Shown: positions 40,929 through 47,466 of the stretch, in pieces | Layout: each line of letters opens with the position of its first letter | How positions within the stretch are numbered: the first letter of the stretch is position 1 | Assembly: GCA_000720805.1 (NCBI GenBank) | Contig: JODI01000068.1 | Span: forward strand, 1-47,466 | DNA length: 47,466 nucleotides | Source of the DNA: Streptomyces violaceoruber | GTDB lineage: Bacteria > Actinomycetota > Actinomycetes > Streptomycetales > Streptomycetaceae | Direction: 5' to 3' | Translations under genes and position numbers: made by a program | Notes under the pieces: model-generated | What the model saw: only the letters and a program-made list of their open reading frames with translations | The model's database searches: none | What the model was told of the DNA's origin: nothing

Positions 40929-41776
40929 GACCGCTGTGTTTCGTGGCGCTCGGCGACTCGCTCACCGAAGGGGTCGGCGATCCCGTGGGGGAGGGGTGGC
41001 GTGGCTGGGCCGCGCTGCTCGCCGGCGGGTTCGCCGAGGGGGCCGTGGAGTTCACCAACCTCGCGGTGAGCGGGGCACAGACGGGTGACGTGCTGGAACG
41101 GCAGTTGCCCGGTGCGCTGGCCCTGCGGCCCGACGTCGCCTCCGTCGTCATCGGCGTCAACGACACCCTGCGCTGCACATTCGACATCCAGGCCGTGGCC
41201 GCCCGCCTGGACACCGTCTACGAGGCGTTCACCGGGCAGGGCACCGTCCTGCTCACGGCCTGTCTGCCCGACCCCGGCGCGATGCTGGGGCTGCCGGATG
41301 CCCTGGCGCGTCCGCTGGCCCGGCGGCAGCGGGCGGTCAACTCCGTCGTCCACGCGCTGTCCGAGCGGTACGGGGCCGTGCATCTGCACGCCTGCGACGG
41401 AGCGTGGCTCACCGACCGCGCGATGTGGAGCGCGGACCGGCTGCACCCCGGCGAGCGGGGGCACCGGCAGCTGGCGGCGCGCTTCCACGCGCTGCTCGCG
41501 GAACGGGGTCTCGCGACGGGGGCGGCGCCCTCGCCCGAACCCGAGTTCCCCGCCCCCACCCGGTCGGCGAGCCTGTGGTGGCTGGCCACCGCCGGCACCG
41601 GCTGGGTGGCCCGGCGCTGCACCGATCTGCTGCCGCAGCTCCTGACGCTCGCCGTCGCCGAACTGCGGCACCGCGCGCGCGGGACGAGCGCCCGGCTCGA
41701 CCTGCGGACCTCCGCGGCGGTGTCCGCGGCGCTCGCCGCGCTCTCGGTGGCGGAGCGGCGGCCGGATGCCGTCTGA
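40925..41776 (+). CDS. SGNH/GDSL-type hydrolase
   Basis: The 283-residue cytoplasmic hydrolase has the SGNH blocks: I VALGDSLTEGVGD (catalytic Ser), II NLAVSGAQTGDV, III VVIGVNDTLR (Asn), V WSADRLHPGERGHRQLA (Asp-x-x-His). It resembles GDSL esterases that deacylate sugars or lipids. No signal peptide is present. A C-terminal extension of about 90 residues contains an LTRS/LWWLATAGTGW and Arg-rich helical part and may associate with membranes. The preceding two glycosyltransferases suggest action on an acylated glycolipid or polysaccharide; this is inference. The 3' end lies inside the duplicated segment described separately. Confidence 0.85.
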   Translation: MRPLCFVALGDSLTEGVGDPVGEGWRGWAALLAGGFAEGAVEFTNLAVSGAQTGDVLERQLPGALALRPDVASVVIGVNDTLRCTFDIQAVAARLDTVYEAFTGQGTVLLTACLPDPGAMLGLPDALARPLARRQRAVNSVVHALSERYGAVHLHACDGAWLTDRAMWSADRLHPGERGHRQLAARFHALLAERGLATGAAPSPEPEFPAPTRSASLWWLATAGTGWVARRCTDLLPQLLTLAVAELRHRARGTSARLDLRTSAAVSAALAALSVAERRPDAV

Positions 41777-41949
41777 GGGCTCAGCGGCGGCGTACGGCTG
41801 CGAACCGCGCGGGCGTGGCTGGGACCGTCTGCGTGGCGGTGGCGGTGGCGGTGGCGTCGGTGGCGGTGCGGCGGCGGGACGCCGTCTGAGGACTCAGTGG
41901 CGGCGTACGGCCACGAACCGCACGGGCGTGCCCGGCACCGCCTGTGCGG
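41744..41949. repeat. Tandem duplication of a convergent gene junction
   Basis: About 93 bp at 41744-41836 are repeated, imperfectly, at 41857-41949 (offset 113 bp). Each copy contains the last bases of the hydrolase gene (GATGCCGTCTGA / GACGCCGTCTGA) joined to the last bases of pxpC in antisense (CTCAGCGGCGGCGTACGGC / CTCAGTGGCGGCGTACGGC). The functional hydrolase stop is in copy 1 and the functional pxpC end in copy 2. A GGTGGC microsatellite lies between (41837-41856). Confidence 0.75.
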
Positions 41950-42763
41950 CGGCCGGCAGGTCGGCCGCGCGGACGACCGCGATCACCGGGTAGCCCCCGG
42001 TGGTCGGGTGGTCGGCGAGGAAGACCAGGGGCCTGCCGTCGGGCGGGACCTGGACGGCGCCCAGCACCATGCCCTCGCTGGGGAGTTCGCCGGTCAGAGC
42101 CCGCTCGAGGGCGGGTCCTTCGGTGCGCAGCCCGATGCGGTTGCTCGCGGAGGACACCCGGTAGGTGCGGGCGGTGAAGGCCCGCACGGCGTCCGGCGTG
42201 AACCAGTCGTCGCGTGGACCCAGGGTCACGCGCAGGACGAGTTCGGCCGGGGGCGCCGGTTGCGGAGCGACGTCCACGCGCGCGTGGGGCCTTCCCGGAG
42301 TGCCCAGGGGCAGTACCGCGCCGTCCGTGAGCGGAGGCGGCCCGAGGCCCGACAGCAGGTCCGTGGAGCGGCTGCCGAGCACCGCCTCGACGGCGAGCCC
42401 GCCGGACACGCCCACGTAGCCGCGTACTCCGGAGACGGCCGTTCCGACGTCCAGGAGAGAGCCCGCGGGCACCCGCACCGGGGCGCCCCAGGCGACCGGG
42501 CGGCCGTCCAGGGTGACGGGGCAGGGCGCGCCCGCCACGGCCACGGTGACCTCCGAGCGGGGCCGGAGCGTGCAGCCGTTGAGGGTGGTCTCCAGGACGG
42601 CGGCCTCGGGGCGGTTGCCGACCAGACGGTTGACGAGCGCCGCCGCCGGTCCGTCCAGCGCGCCGGAGCGGGGCACGCCGAGGTGGGCGTGGCCGGGGCG
42701 GCCCCGGTCCTGGACGGTCGTGAGGGCTCCGGCGCGGACGACGGCGAGCGCGCGGTCCGTCAT
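41894..42763 (-). CDS. pxpC: 5-oxoprolinase subunit PxpC (biotin-dependent carboxyltransferase/KipA-like)
   Basis: The 289-residue protein opens with LAVVRAGALTTVQDRGRPGHAHLGVPRSGALDGPAAALVNRLVGN, the family pattern VxxAGxxTTVQDxGRxGxxxxGVPxSGAxD. It also has GVRGYVGVSGGLAVEAVLGSRSTDL, SASNRIGLRTEGPAL and LPSEGMVLGAVQVPPDGRPLVFLADHPTTGGYPVIAVV. Together with PxpA and PxpB it forms the ATP-dependent prokaryotic 5-oxoprolinase converting 5-oxoproline to glutamate. ATG 42763 overlaps the pxpB stop (ATGA). The 3' end lies inside the duplicated junction segment. Confidence 0.9.
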   Translation of the reverse strand: MTDRALAVVRAGALTTVQDRGRPGHAHLGVPRSGALDGPAAALVNRLVGNRPEAAVLETTLNGCTLRPRSEVTVAVAGAPCPVTLDGRPVAWGAPVRVPAGSLLDVGTAVSGVRGYVGVSGGLAVEAVLGSRSTDLLSGLGPPPLTDGAVLPLGTPGRPHARVDVAPQPAPPAELVLRVTLGPRDDWFTPDAVRAFTARTYRVSSASNRIGLRTEGPALERALTGELPSEGMVLGAVQVPPDGRPLVFLADHPTTGGYPVIAVVRAADLPAAAQAVPGTPVRFVAVRRH

Positions 42764-43377
42764 GACCGCCCCACCGGAACGAACCGTACGCGCGTGCCCG
42801 GGGACAGCAGCGCGGCCGGTACGCGCGTGTGGTCCCACAGCACGGCGTCCGTGGTGCCGATCAGCTGCCAGCCGCCGGGAGAGGAGCGGGGGTAGACGCC
42901 CGTGTACGGGCCCGCCAGCCCCACCGAACCCGCCGGGACGGCCGTGCGCGGAGTGGCCCGGCGCGGGACGTCGTAGCGGGTCGGCAGTCCGGTGAGATAG
43001 CCGAAGCCGGGGGCGAAACCGCAGAAGGCGACGGTGAATTCGGTGGCCGCGTGGATCCGGGCCACCTCCCGCTCCGCGACGCCCCAGAGGGCGGCGACGT
43101 CGGCTAGGTCGGGGCCGTCGTAGCGCACCGGCAGTTCGATCACGTCCCGCGCGCGTGGGGGAGCGGGCGGGACCTCGGCGGCGGACAGTTCGGAGGCCAG
43201 GCGGGCAGGGTCGTCGAGACCGTCGAGGAGGACCGTACGGGCCGCGGGGACGATCTCGCGGACCGGCAGCGACCCTTCCGCGCGGCGCTGCACCAGCTCG
43301 GCGTGCAGGGCCTGCGCCTCCTCACCCGAGGCCACCTCGACGAGCAGGGCGTCGTCGCCGACGAGCAGGGTCCTCAT
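42760..43377 (-). CDS. pxpB: 5-oxoprolinase subunit PxpB (KipI-like)
   Basis: The 205-residue protein shows the allophanate-hydrolase subunit 1/KipI family pattern: LLVGDDALLVEVASGEEAQALHAEL at the start, EIVPAARTVLLDGL, then LPVRYDGPDLADVAALWGVAEREVARIHAATEFTVAFCGFAPGFGYLTGLPTRYDVPRRATPRTAVPAGSVGLAGPYTGVYPRSSPGGWQLIGTTDAVLWD. The FCGFAPGFGYL and SPGGWQLIG motifs are diagnostic. It works with PxpA and PxpC in 5-oxoproline hydrolysis. ATG 43377 overlaps the pxpA stop, and its own stop overlaps pxpC. Confidence 0.92.
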   Translation of the reverse strand: MRTLLVGDDALLVEVASGEEAQALHAELVQRRAEGSLPVREIVPAARTVLLDGLDDPARLASELSAAEVPPAPPRARDVIELPVRYDGPDLADVAALWGVAEREVARIHAATEFTVAFCGFAPGFGYLTGLPTRYDVPRRATPRTAVPAGSVGLAGPYTGVYPRSSPGGWQLIGTTDAVLWDHTRVPAALLSPGTRVRFVPVGRS

Positions 43378-44132
43378 ACGAAGGCCTCCACCCGGACGCC
43401 CGACGTCTCCAGGCGCTCCCGGACCCGGCGGGCCAGATCCACCGCGCCGGGTGTGTCCCCGTGCAGGCACAGGGAACGCGCGCGTACCGCGATGCGTGCC
43501 CCGGAGTGCGCGGTGACCTCGCCGGAGCGGGCCAGGTCCAGCGACCGTTCCACGACGGCCTCGGGGTCGCTGACCACGGCGCCGCTGTGGCCGCGCGGCA
43601 CGAGCGTGCCCTGGTCCGTGTACGCGCGGTCCCCGAACGCCTCCGTGACGGGCGGCAGGCCCGCCTTGTCGGCCAGTTGCAGCAGGCGCGATCCGGGCAG
43701 GCCGAGCACGGGCAGCGTGGGGTCGGCGAGGAGCACGCCGTCCACGACCGCGCCGGCCTGCACCTCGTCGTGCACCACCCGGTTGTAGAGCGCGCCGTGC
43801 GGCTTGACGTACGACACGCGCGAGCCCGCCGCGCGCGCGAACACCTCCAGGGCGCCGATCTGGTAGGCCACCTCGGCCGCCAGCTCGGCGGGCGGCACGT
43901 CCATCGCGCGCCGCCCGAACCCCGCCAGGTCCCGGTAGGAGACCTGGGCGCCGATCCGCACCCCCCGCTCGGCCGCCAGGGCGCACACACGCCGCATGGT
44001 GGCCGGGTCTCCGGCGTGGAAGCCGCAGGCCACGTTGGCGCTGGTGACGACGGTCAGCAGTTGTTCGTCGTCGGTCAGCCGCCAGCGGCCGAAGCCCTCA
44101 CCGAGGTCGGCGTTGAGATCGATCGAGGTCAT
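43374..44132 (-). CDS. pxpA: 5-oxoprolinase subunit PxpA (LamB/YcsF family)
   Basis: The 252-residue protein has the LamB/YcsF barrel motifs IDLNADLGEGFGRW, VTSANVACGFHAGDPATMRR, GAQVSYRDLAGFGRRAM, VSYVKPHGALYNRVVHD and LCLHGDTPGAVDLARRVRERL. PxpA is the catalytic subunit of ATP-dependent 5-oxoprolinase with PxpB and PxpC. Its Asp and His residues in NADLGE, CGFHAGD and KPHGALYN form the active-site pocket. It starts at ATG 44132, 16 nt after the stop of the upstream DUF1445 gene, and its stop overlaps pxpB. Confidence 0.92.
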   Translation of the reverse strand: MTSIDLNADLGEGFGRWRLTDDEQLLTVVTSANVACGFHAGDPATMRRVCALAAERGVRIGAQVSYRDLAGFGRRAMDVPPAELAAEVAYQIGALEVFARAAGSRVSYVKPHGALYNRVVHDEVQAGAVVDGVLLADPTLPVLGLPGSRLLQLADKAGLPPVTEAFGDRAYTDQGTLVPRGHSGAVVSDPEAVVERSLDLARSGEVTAHSGARIAVRARSLCLHGDTPGAVDLARRVRERLETSGVRVEAFV

Positions 44133-44148
44133 CCTTGGTCTCTCCTGC

Positions 44149-44985
44149 TCAGGCCACGCGGTACTGCTCGTCGCGGGCGTCGGTGAGGAACATCTGGCCC
44201 GGCGCGTGGGTGATGGCGAACGGCGGGCGGGAGGCCATCACCGCGGCCTGGGGGGTCACGCCGCAGGCCCAGAACACCGGGATGTCGTCCGGTCCGGCGT
44301 CCACCGGATCCCCGAAGTCGGGCCGGCCGAGGTCGGCGATGCCGAGCCCCGAGGGATCGCCGCAGTGCACGGGGCTGCCGTGCACCGCCGGGAGCAGACT
44401 GCTCTCCCGGATGGCGGCCGCCAGATGCCGCGGCGGCACCGGACGCATGGACACCACCAGAGGACCGTGCAGCCGTCCGGCGGGACGGCACGCGCGACTG
44501 GTCACATACATGGGAACGTTGCGGCCCTGCTCGATATGCCGGATCGGGACGCCCGCCCCGGCCAGCGCCCACTCGAAGGTGAAGCTGCAGCCGATCAGGA
44601 AGGACACCAGGTCACCGCGCCAGTGCGCGCGCACGTCCGTCGGCTCGTCCACCAGCTCGCCGTCCTGCCACACCCGGTAGCGCGGCAGGTCGGTGCGCAG
44701 ATCGGCGCCGTCCGCGAGGACCGTCGACCAGGAGCCGGCGTCCGTGACGTCGAGCACCGGGCACGGCTTGGGGTTGCGCTGACAGAACAGCAGCATGTCG
44801 TACGCCCAGTCGGCGGGCACCGAGATCAGGTTGACCTGGGTGTGGCCCGCCGCCACTCCGGCGGTGGGGCCCGTGAGCCCCGCCCGGAAGCGGGTCCGGG
44901 CCTGCTGCGGGCTCCACGCGTGCGCGTGCTCGTCGACGACGGTGAGCGGGCGGTCGATCACAGGGTGGCCTTCCGTGCGGTTCAC
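44149..44985 (-). CDS. DUF1445 putative hydro-lyase, D-glutamate cyclase-related
   Basis: The 278-residue protein has DUF1445 motifs: [116 protein letters not shown] and [34 protein letters not shown] mammalian relative (DGLUCY) interconverts D-glutamate and 5-oxo-D-proline, so a step feeding or scavenging 5-oxoproline is plausible here; substrate is not proven. GTG 44985 overlaps the MFS stop (GTGA), and GGAAAGGAG gives a good ribosome-binding site. It sits between transporter and pxpABC. Confidence 0.88.
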   Translation of the reverse strand: MNRTEGHPVIDRPLTVVDEHAHAWSPQQARTRFRAGLTGPTAGVAAGHTQVNLISVPADWAYDMLLFCQRNPKPCPVLDVTDAGSWSTVLADGADLRTDLPRYRVWQDGELVDEPTDVRAHWRGDLVSFLIGCSFTFEWALAGAGVPIRHIEQGRNVPMYVTSRACRPAGRLHGPLVVSMRPVPPRHLAAAIRESSLLPAVHGSPVHCGDPSGLGIADLGRPDFGDPVDAGPDDIPVFWACGVTPQAAVMASRPPFAITHAPGQMFLTDARDEQYRVA

Positions 44986-46283
44986 GCGAGCTCCTTTCCG
45001 CGCGTCTCCGGCAGCCCCAGCAGGGCCAGGGCGGCGATGCCGTACCCGATCGCGCCGAAGACCAGCGCACCGCCCACACCCCAACTGTCGGCCAGGAAGC
45101 CCACCGTGGTGGGGAAGACGGCACCGACGGCGCGGCCGGCGTTGTAGGTGAAACCCTGCCCGGCGCCGCGCACCGCCGTGGGGTACAGCTCGCTCAGGTA
45201 GGACCCGAAGCCGCTGAAGATCGCCGACATGCAGAACCCGAGGGGGAACCCGAGCACCAGGAGCAGGGTGTCGGAGCCGCTGGGGATGTTCCCGTACGCC
45301 ACGATGCTGACGGCCGACAGGAGGGCGAAGAGCCAGATGTTGCGGCGCCGGCCGAGCTTGTCGGTGAGGTAGCCGCCGGTGAGGTAGCCGAGGAAGGCTC
45401 CCGAGATCAGGAACGTCAGGTAGCCGCCGGTGTTGACGACGGACAGACCGCGATCGCTCTTGAGGTACGTCGGCACCCAGGTGGCCAGCGTGTAGTAGCC
45501 GCCCTGGACGCCGGTGGAGAGCAGACCCGCGAAGATCGTCGTGCGCAGCAGGTCGGGCTTGAAGATCGCCTTGAAGGAGCCCTTCCCGGCGTTCTTCTCC
45601 CGTACCGCGACCGCCTCCGGCGCGTCCTGCACCCGGCGCCGCACCCAGATGACGAGCAGCGCGGGCAGCGCGCCGGTCCAGAACATGACGCGCCAGGCCA
45701 GGCTGTCGTCGAAGACCGAGAAGACCACCGTGTACACGATCGCGGCCATCGCCCAGCCCACGGCCCAGGAGCTCTGGATCGCGCCCAGCGTGCGGCCGCG
45801 GTGCTTGGTGCTGGCGTACTCGGCGACCAGGATCGCGCCGACCGCCCACTCGCCGCCGAATCCGAGGCCCTGGAGGGCGCGGAAGGCCAGCAGCGACTCG
45901 AAGTTGGGCGCGAAGCCGCAGGCGACGGTGAAGACCGCGTACATGATCACAGTGATCATCAGCGCCCTGACCCGGCCGACGCGGTCCGCCAGCACGCCCG
46001 CGAGGGCGCCGCCGATGCCCGACGCCGCCAGCGTGACGGTCGTGAACAGGCCGGTCTGACCGCTGTCCAGGCCGAAGTACGCGGCCAGCGCCACCATGCT
46101 CAGCGGCAGCGTGAAGTAGTCGTACGAGTCCAGGGCATAGCCGCCGAACGCGCCGGCGAAGGCGCGGCGGCCGCGCGGACCGAGCGCTCGCAGCCAGGCG
46201 AAGGCCCCGTCGTCGGCGGGCGGTTCGTGCGATGCGGTGTGCGGGTCCGTGGTCAGGGCCTGGGGTGGAGGGGGCGTGCTCAT
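44982..46283 (-). CDS. MFS transporter, acid symporter type (SHS/AAHS-like)
   Basis: The 433-residue protein has 12 hydrophobic segments. It shows the metabolite-proton symporter pattern: [30 protein letters not shown], then [61 protein letters not shown], and [18 protein letters not shown] in the second half. The Asp in DSYDY is characteristic of sialic acid, lactate or aromatic-acid porters. Operon position suggests uptake of 5-oxoproline or a related acid for the following enzymes. ATG 46283 lies after GAGG. The gene is divergent from the GntR regulator. Confidence 0.87.
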   Translation of the reverse strand: MSTPPPPQALTTDPHTASHEPPADDGAFAWLRALGPRGRRAFAGAFGGYALDSYDYFTLPLSMVALAAYFGLDSGQTGLFTTVTLAASGIGGALAGVLADRVGRVRALMITVIMYAVFTVACGFAPNFESLLAFRALQGLGFGGEWAVGAILVAEYASTKHRGRTLGAIQSSWAVGWAMAAIVYTVVFSVFDDSLAWRVMFWTGALPALLVIWVRRRVQDAPEAVAVREKNAGKGSFKAIFKPDLLRTTIFAGLLSTGVQGGYYTLATWVPTYLKSDRGLSVVNTGGYLTFLISGAFLGYLTGGYLTDKLGRRRNIWLFALLSAVSIVAYGNIPSGSDTLLLVLGFPLGFCMSAIFSGFGSYLSELYPTAVRGAGQGFTYNAGRAVGAVFPTTVGFLADSWGVGGALVFGAIGYGIAALALLGLPETRGKELA

Positions 46284-46389
46284 GAGCACCTCGCAGAGGG
46301 AGGACGGAGGGTGCGTGCGGAGTGAGCCGGGCCGTGCGGAAGGTGGTGCGCCGTCGTGAGCGGGACAGCGCCGTTCGTAGCAAAGATAG

Positions 46390-46408
46390 AGGATCGTTGA
46401 ACGATCCT
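46390..46408. promoter_or_regulatory. Palindromic GntR operator in divergent promoter
   Basis: AGGATCGTT, central G, AACGATCCT: a perfect 9-bp inverted repeat (46390-46398 / 46400-46408). It overlaps a possible minus-strand promoter (TTCAAC, 16 bp, TACGAA) and lies 49 bp upstream of the GntR start. The size and symmetry fit an FCD-type GntR dimer. Confidence 0.65.
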
Positions 46409-46456
46409 TCAATACCCTCGTTGTTTCGTTCTTGTATCTGCGATTGAATTCCCGGC

Positions 46457-47158
46457 ATGGCAGAGCAGCTGGCCCCACTGGCCGACGACCGCGCCCTCCT
46501 GGGCCGCACCAGTACCGCCGAACGGGTCTCGGACATCCTCAGGAGCCGTATCGCCGAGGGGTACTTCCCGCCCGGAACCCGGTTGTCGGAGGACAGCATC
46601 GGCGGCGCGCTCGGCGTCTCCCGCAACACGTTGCGCGAGGCGTTCCGGCTCCTCACCCACGAGCGCCTGCTCGTCCACGAGCTGAACCGGGGTGTCTTCG
46701 TCCGGGTGCTGACCGTCGAGGACGTCGAGGACATCTACCGCACCCGCGGGCTGGTCGAGTGCGCGGTCGTACGAGGTCTCGGTGAGCCGCCGTTCGGCCT
46801 GGACGGCCTCGCCCAAGCCGTGGCGGAAGGGCAGCGGGCGGCGCGGGACGGTGACTGGAAAACGCTGGGCACGGCCAACATCCACTTCCACCGCGAGGTG
46901 GTGGCGCTCGCCGGCAGCGACCGCACCGACGAGCTGATGCGCAGCGTCTTCGCCGAACTGCGCCTCGCCTTCCATCTGGTGGACGAGCCGCGCCGGCTGC
47001 ACGAGCCGTACCTCGCGCGCAACCGGCAGATCCTCGAGGCGCTCCAGGCGGGGGACAAGCGGGAGGCGGAGAAACTGCTCGCGGTGTACCTGGACGACTC
47101 GTTGGGGCGGGTGGTCGAGGTGTACCGGCGGCGGGTGAACGAGGAGGGCGGCCGCTAG
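46457..47158 (+). CDS. GntR family (FCD-type) transcriptional regulator
   Basis: The 233-residue regulator has a GntR winged helix at about 17-85 ([65 protein letters not shown]) and an FCD helical effector domain ([64 protein letters not shown] motif [26 protein letters not shown]). His residues in HFHREV fit the metal-binding ligand pocket typical of FCD proteins that sense organic acids. It probably represses the divergent MFS-DUF1445-pxpABC operon and responds to 5-oxoproline or a related acid. ATG 46457 gives a normal N-terminus. Confidence 0.92.
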   Translation: MAEQLAPLADDRALLGRTSTAERVSDILRSRIAEGYFPPGTRLSEDSIGGALGVSRNTLREAFRLLTHERLLVHELNRGVFVRVLTVEDVEDIYRTRGLVECAVVRGLGEPPFGLDGLAQAVAEGQRAARDGDWKTLGTANIHFHREVVALAGSDRTDELMRSVFAELRLAFHLVDEPRRLHEPYLARNRQILEALQAGDKREAEKLLAVYLDDSLGRVVEVYRRRVNEEGGR

Positions 47159-47206
47159 GTGTATTGATCACGAGCGTGGTTGACACTTGCCGGGCTTGAT
47201 CACGGC

Positions 47207-47259
47207 GAAGACCTCCGGTGTGGTGGAGCTGTCTAGAACTGCACCGCACGGAGGTCTTC
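47207..47259 (+). repeat. Long inverted repeat sequestering a ribosome-binding site
   Basis: Left arm 47207-47225 (starting GAAGACCTCCG) pairs with right arm 47242-47259 (ending CGGAGGTCTTC) with a 16-nt loop; pairing is near-perfect. The GGAGG within the right arm would be the ribosome-binding site of the GTG at 47260-47262, so the hairpin would hide it. This resembles the structures that protect IS transposase genes from read-through transcripts. Confidence 0.65.
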
Positions 47260-47336
47260 GTGTCCCACCGGGCGCGACAGGCACCCACCGACCCGCACCC
47301 GGAGAACAACCGGTGGCCGGCCGGCCGCCGGCGTCG
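47260..47336 (+). pseudogene. IS481-like transposase N-terminal remnant (tentative)
   Basis: GTG 47260 begins VSHRARQ. Many Streptomyces IS481 transposases begin with MSHR and have this GGAGGTCTTCGTG leader, but after the first four codons the reading frame no longer resembles the family. It is most likely a short relic cut by a deletion or by the neighbouring IS982-type insertion; the right boundary given is nominal. The identification is from memory and weak. Confidence 0.3.
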
Positions 47337-47430
47337 ATCCGCGCCGTTTGGGTCGTTGTCAGACCGAGGACCTAGACGAGTAAGTCCGAAGGGGCCGGGT
47401 GCATTAAGCGAGGGTCTCGTTGGTCCGTTT

Positions 47431-47466
47431 GTGACGACAGACCTCGAAACCCTCGCGACTGCACTG
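47431..47466 (+). pseudogene. IS982-type transposase start, cut by window edge
   Basis: GTG 47431 opens a frame reading VTTDLETLATAL to the window edge. That sequence matches, by memory, the opening of IS982-family transposases of Streptomyces (MTTDLETLxTALYVKIDD). Only 12 codons are visible, so completeness is unknown. Confidence 0.6.

Larger units (their letters stand above)
47159..47430. other. Insertion-sequence remnant region
   Basis: No complete gene. It contains the long hairpin at 47207-47259, a GTG at 47260 opening a short IS481-like frame, and the probable left part of the element whose transposase starts at 47431. A TTGATCACG motif occurs twice (47164-47172 and 47197-47205). Confidence 0.4.

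Noticed and set aside
41837..41856. GGTGGC hexamer array as a minisatellite or CRISPR-like feature
   Set aside because: It is only about three copies of a simple unit with no spacers; treated as part of the duplication.

Overview
This is a high-GC chromosomal segment of a Streptomyces. Codon use is strongly GC-biased, GTG and TTG starts are frequent, and 4-bp ATGA/GTGA overlaps are common. Several genes are Streptomyces hallmarks: smeA-sffA, rbpA, ppm1, and a riboflavin operon of the ribE-ribM-ribBA-ribH type joined to hisE-hisG. From memory of S. coelicolor (not searched here), the order matches the SCO144x to SCO141x core region read backwards: riboflavin genes, hisE/hisG, chiD-type chitinase, ppm1, rbpA, sffA/smeA. 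Most of the window is therefore core chromosome. Both edges carry insertion-sequence remnants: an IS630-type transposase tail on the left, and an IS481-like leader plus an IS982-type transposase start on the right.

Layout. 1-6651: IS630 tail, DUF5995 protein, secreted GH6 cellulase, NCS2 uracil/xanthine permease, and an MFS sugar-type transporter divergent from a ROK regulator that carries a large low-complexity insert. 6652-11965: a leftward chitinase-type promoter with no gene behind it, then an FMN riboswitch, ribE, ribM, ribBA, ribH, hisE, hisG, a PH-domain membrane protein and a terminator. 12120-14536: two coupled CNNM/CorC-type CBS-domain membrane proteins. 14931-18000: an EccA-like AAA ATPase and a uridine-kinase-like gene with no ordinary start codon. 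18076-24887: C39-like secreted peptidase, 46-residue membrane protein, TetR regulator, GH18 chitinase, acyl-CoA dehydrogenase, two small conserved proteins and an Lrp/AsnC regulator. 24935-28541: amidohydrolase, polyprenol-phosphate mannose synthase, FxsA. 28768-33846: rbpA behind a textbook SigR promoter, an Atg22/UMF1-like MFS, glycerophosphodiester phosphodiesterase, and a YczE membrane protein divergent from its MocR regulator. 34049-38386: sporulation-septum pair smeA-sffA, ankyrin protein, HEAT-repeat protein. 38620-41776: tightly coupled operon of two GT4 glycosyltransferases and an SGNH hydrolase. 41894-47158: a 5-oxoproline utilisation operon (MFS, DUF1445 hydro-lyase, pxpA, pxpB, pxpC), all with 4-bp overlaps except one 16-nt gap, divergent from a GntR/FCD regulator with a palindromic operator between them.

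How the genes work together. The FMN riboswitch probably controls riboflavin synthesis and the RibM transporter, with hisE-hisG downstream. The pxp operon should import and degrade 5-oxoproline, or an acid leading to it, under GntR control. Main observations worth a second look: the orphan DasR-type promoter at 6717-6745, which looks like the scar of a deleted chitinase gene; the ROK protein with a roughly 150-residue insert; the start-less uridine kinase; and a duplicated convergent gene junction at 41744-41949. I found no CRISPR array, prophage, tRNA or rRNA.
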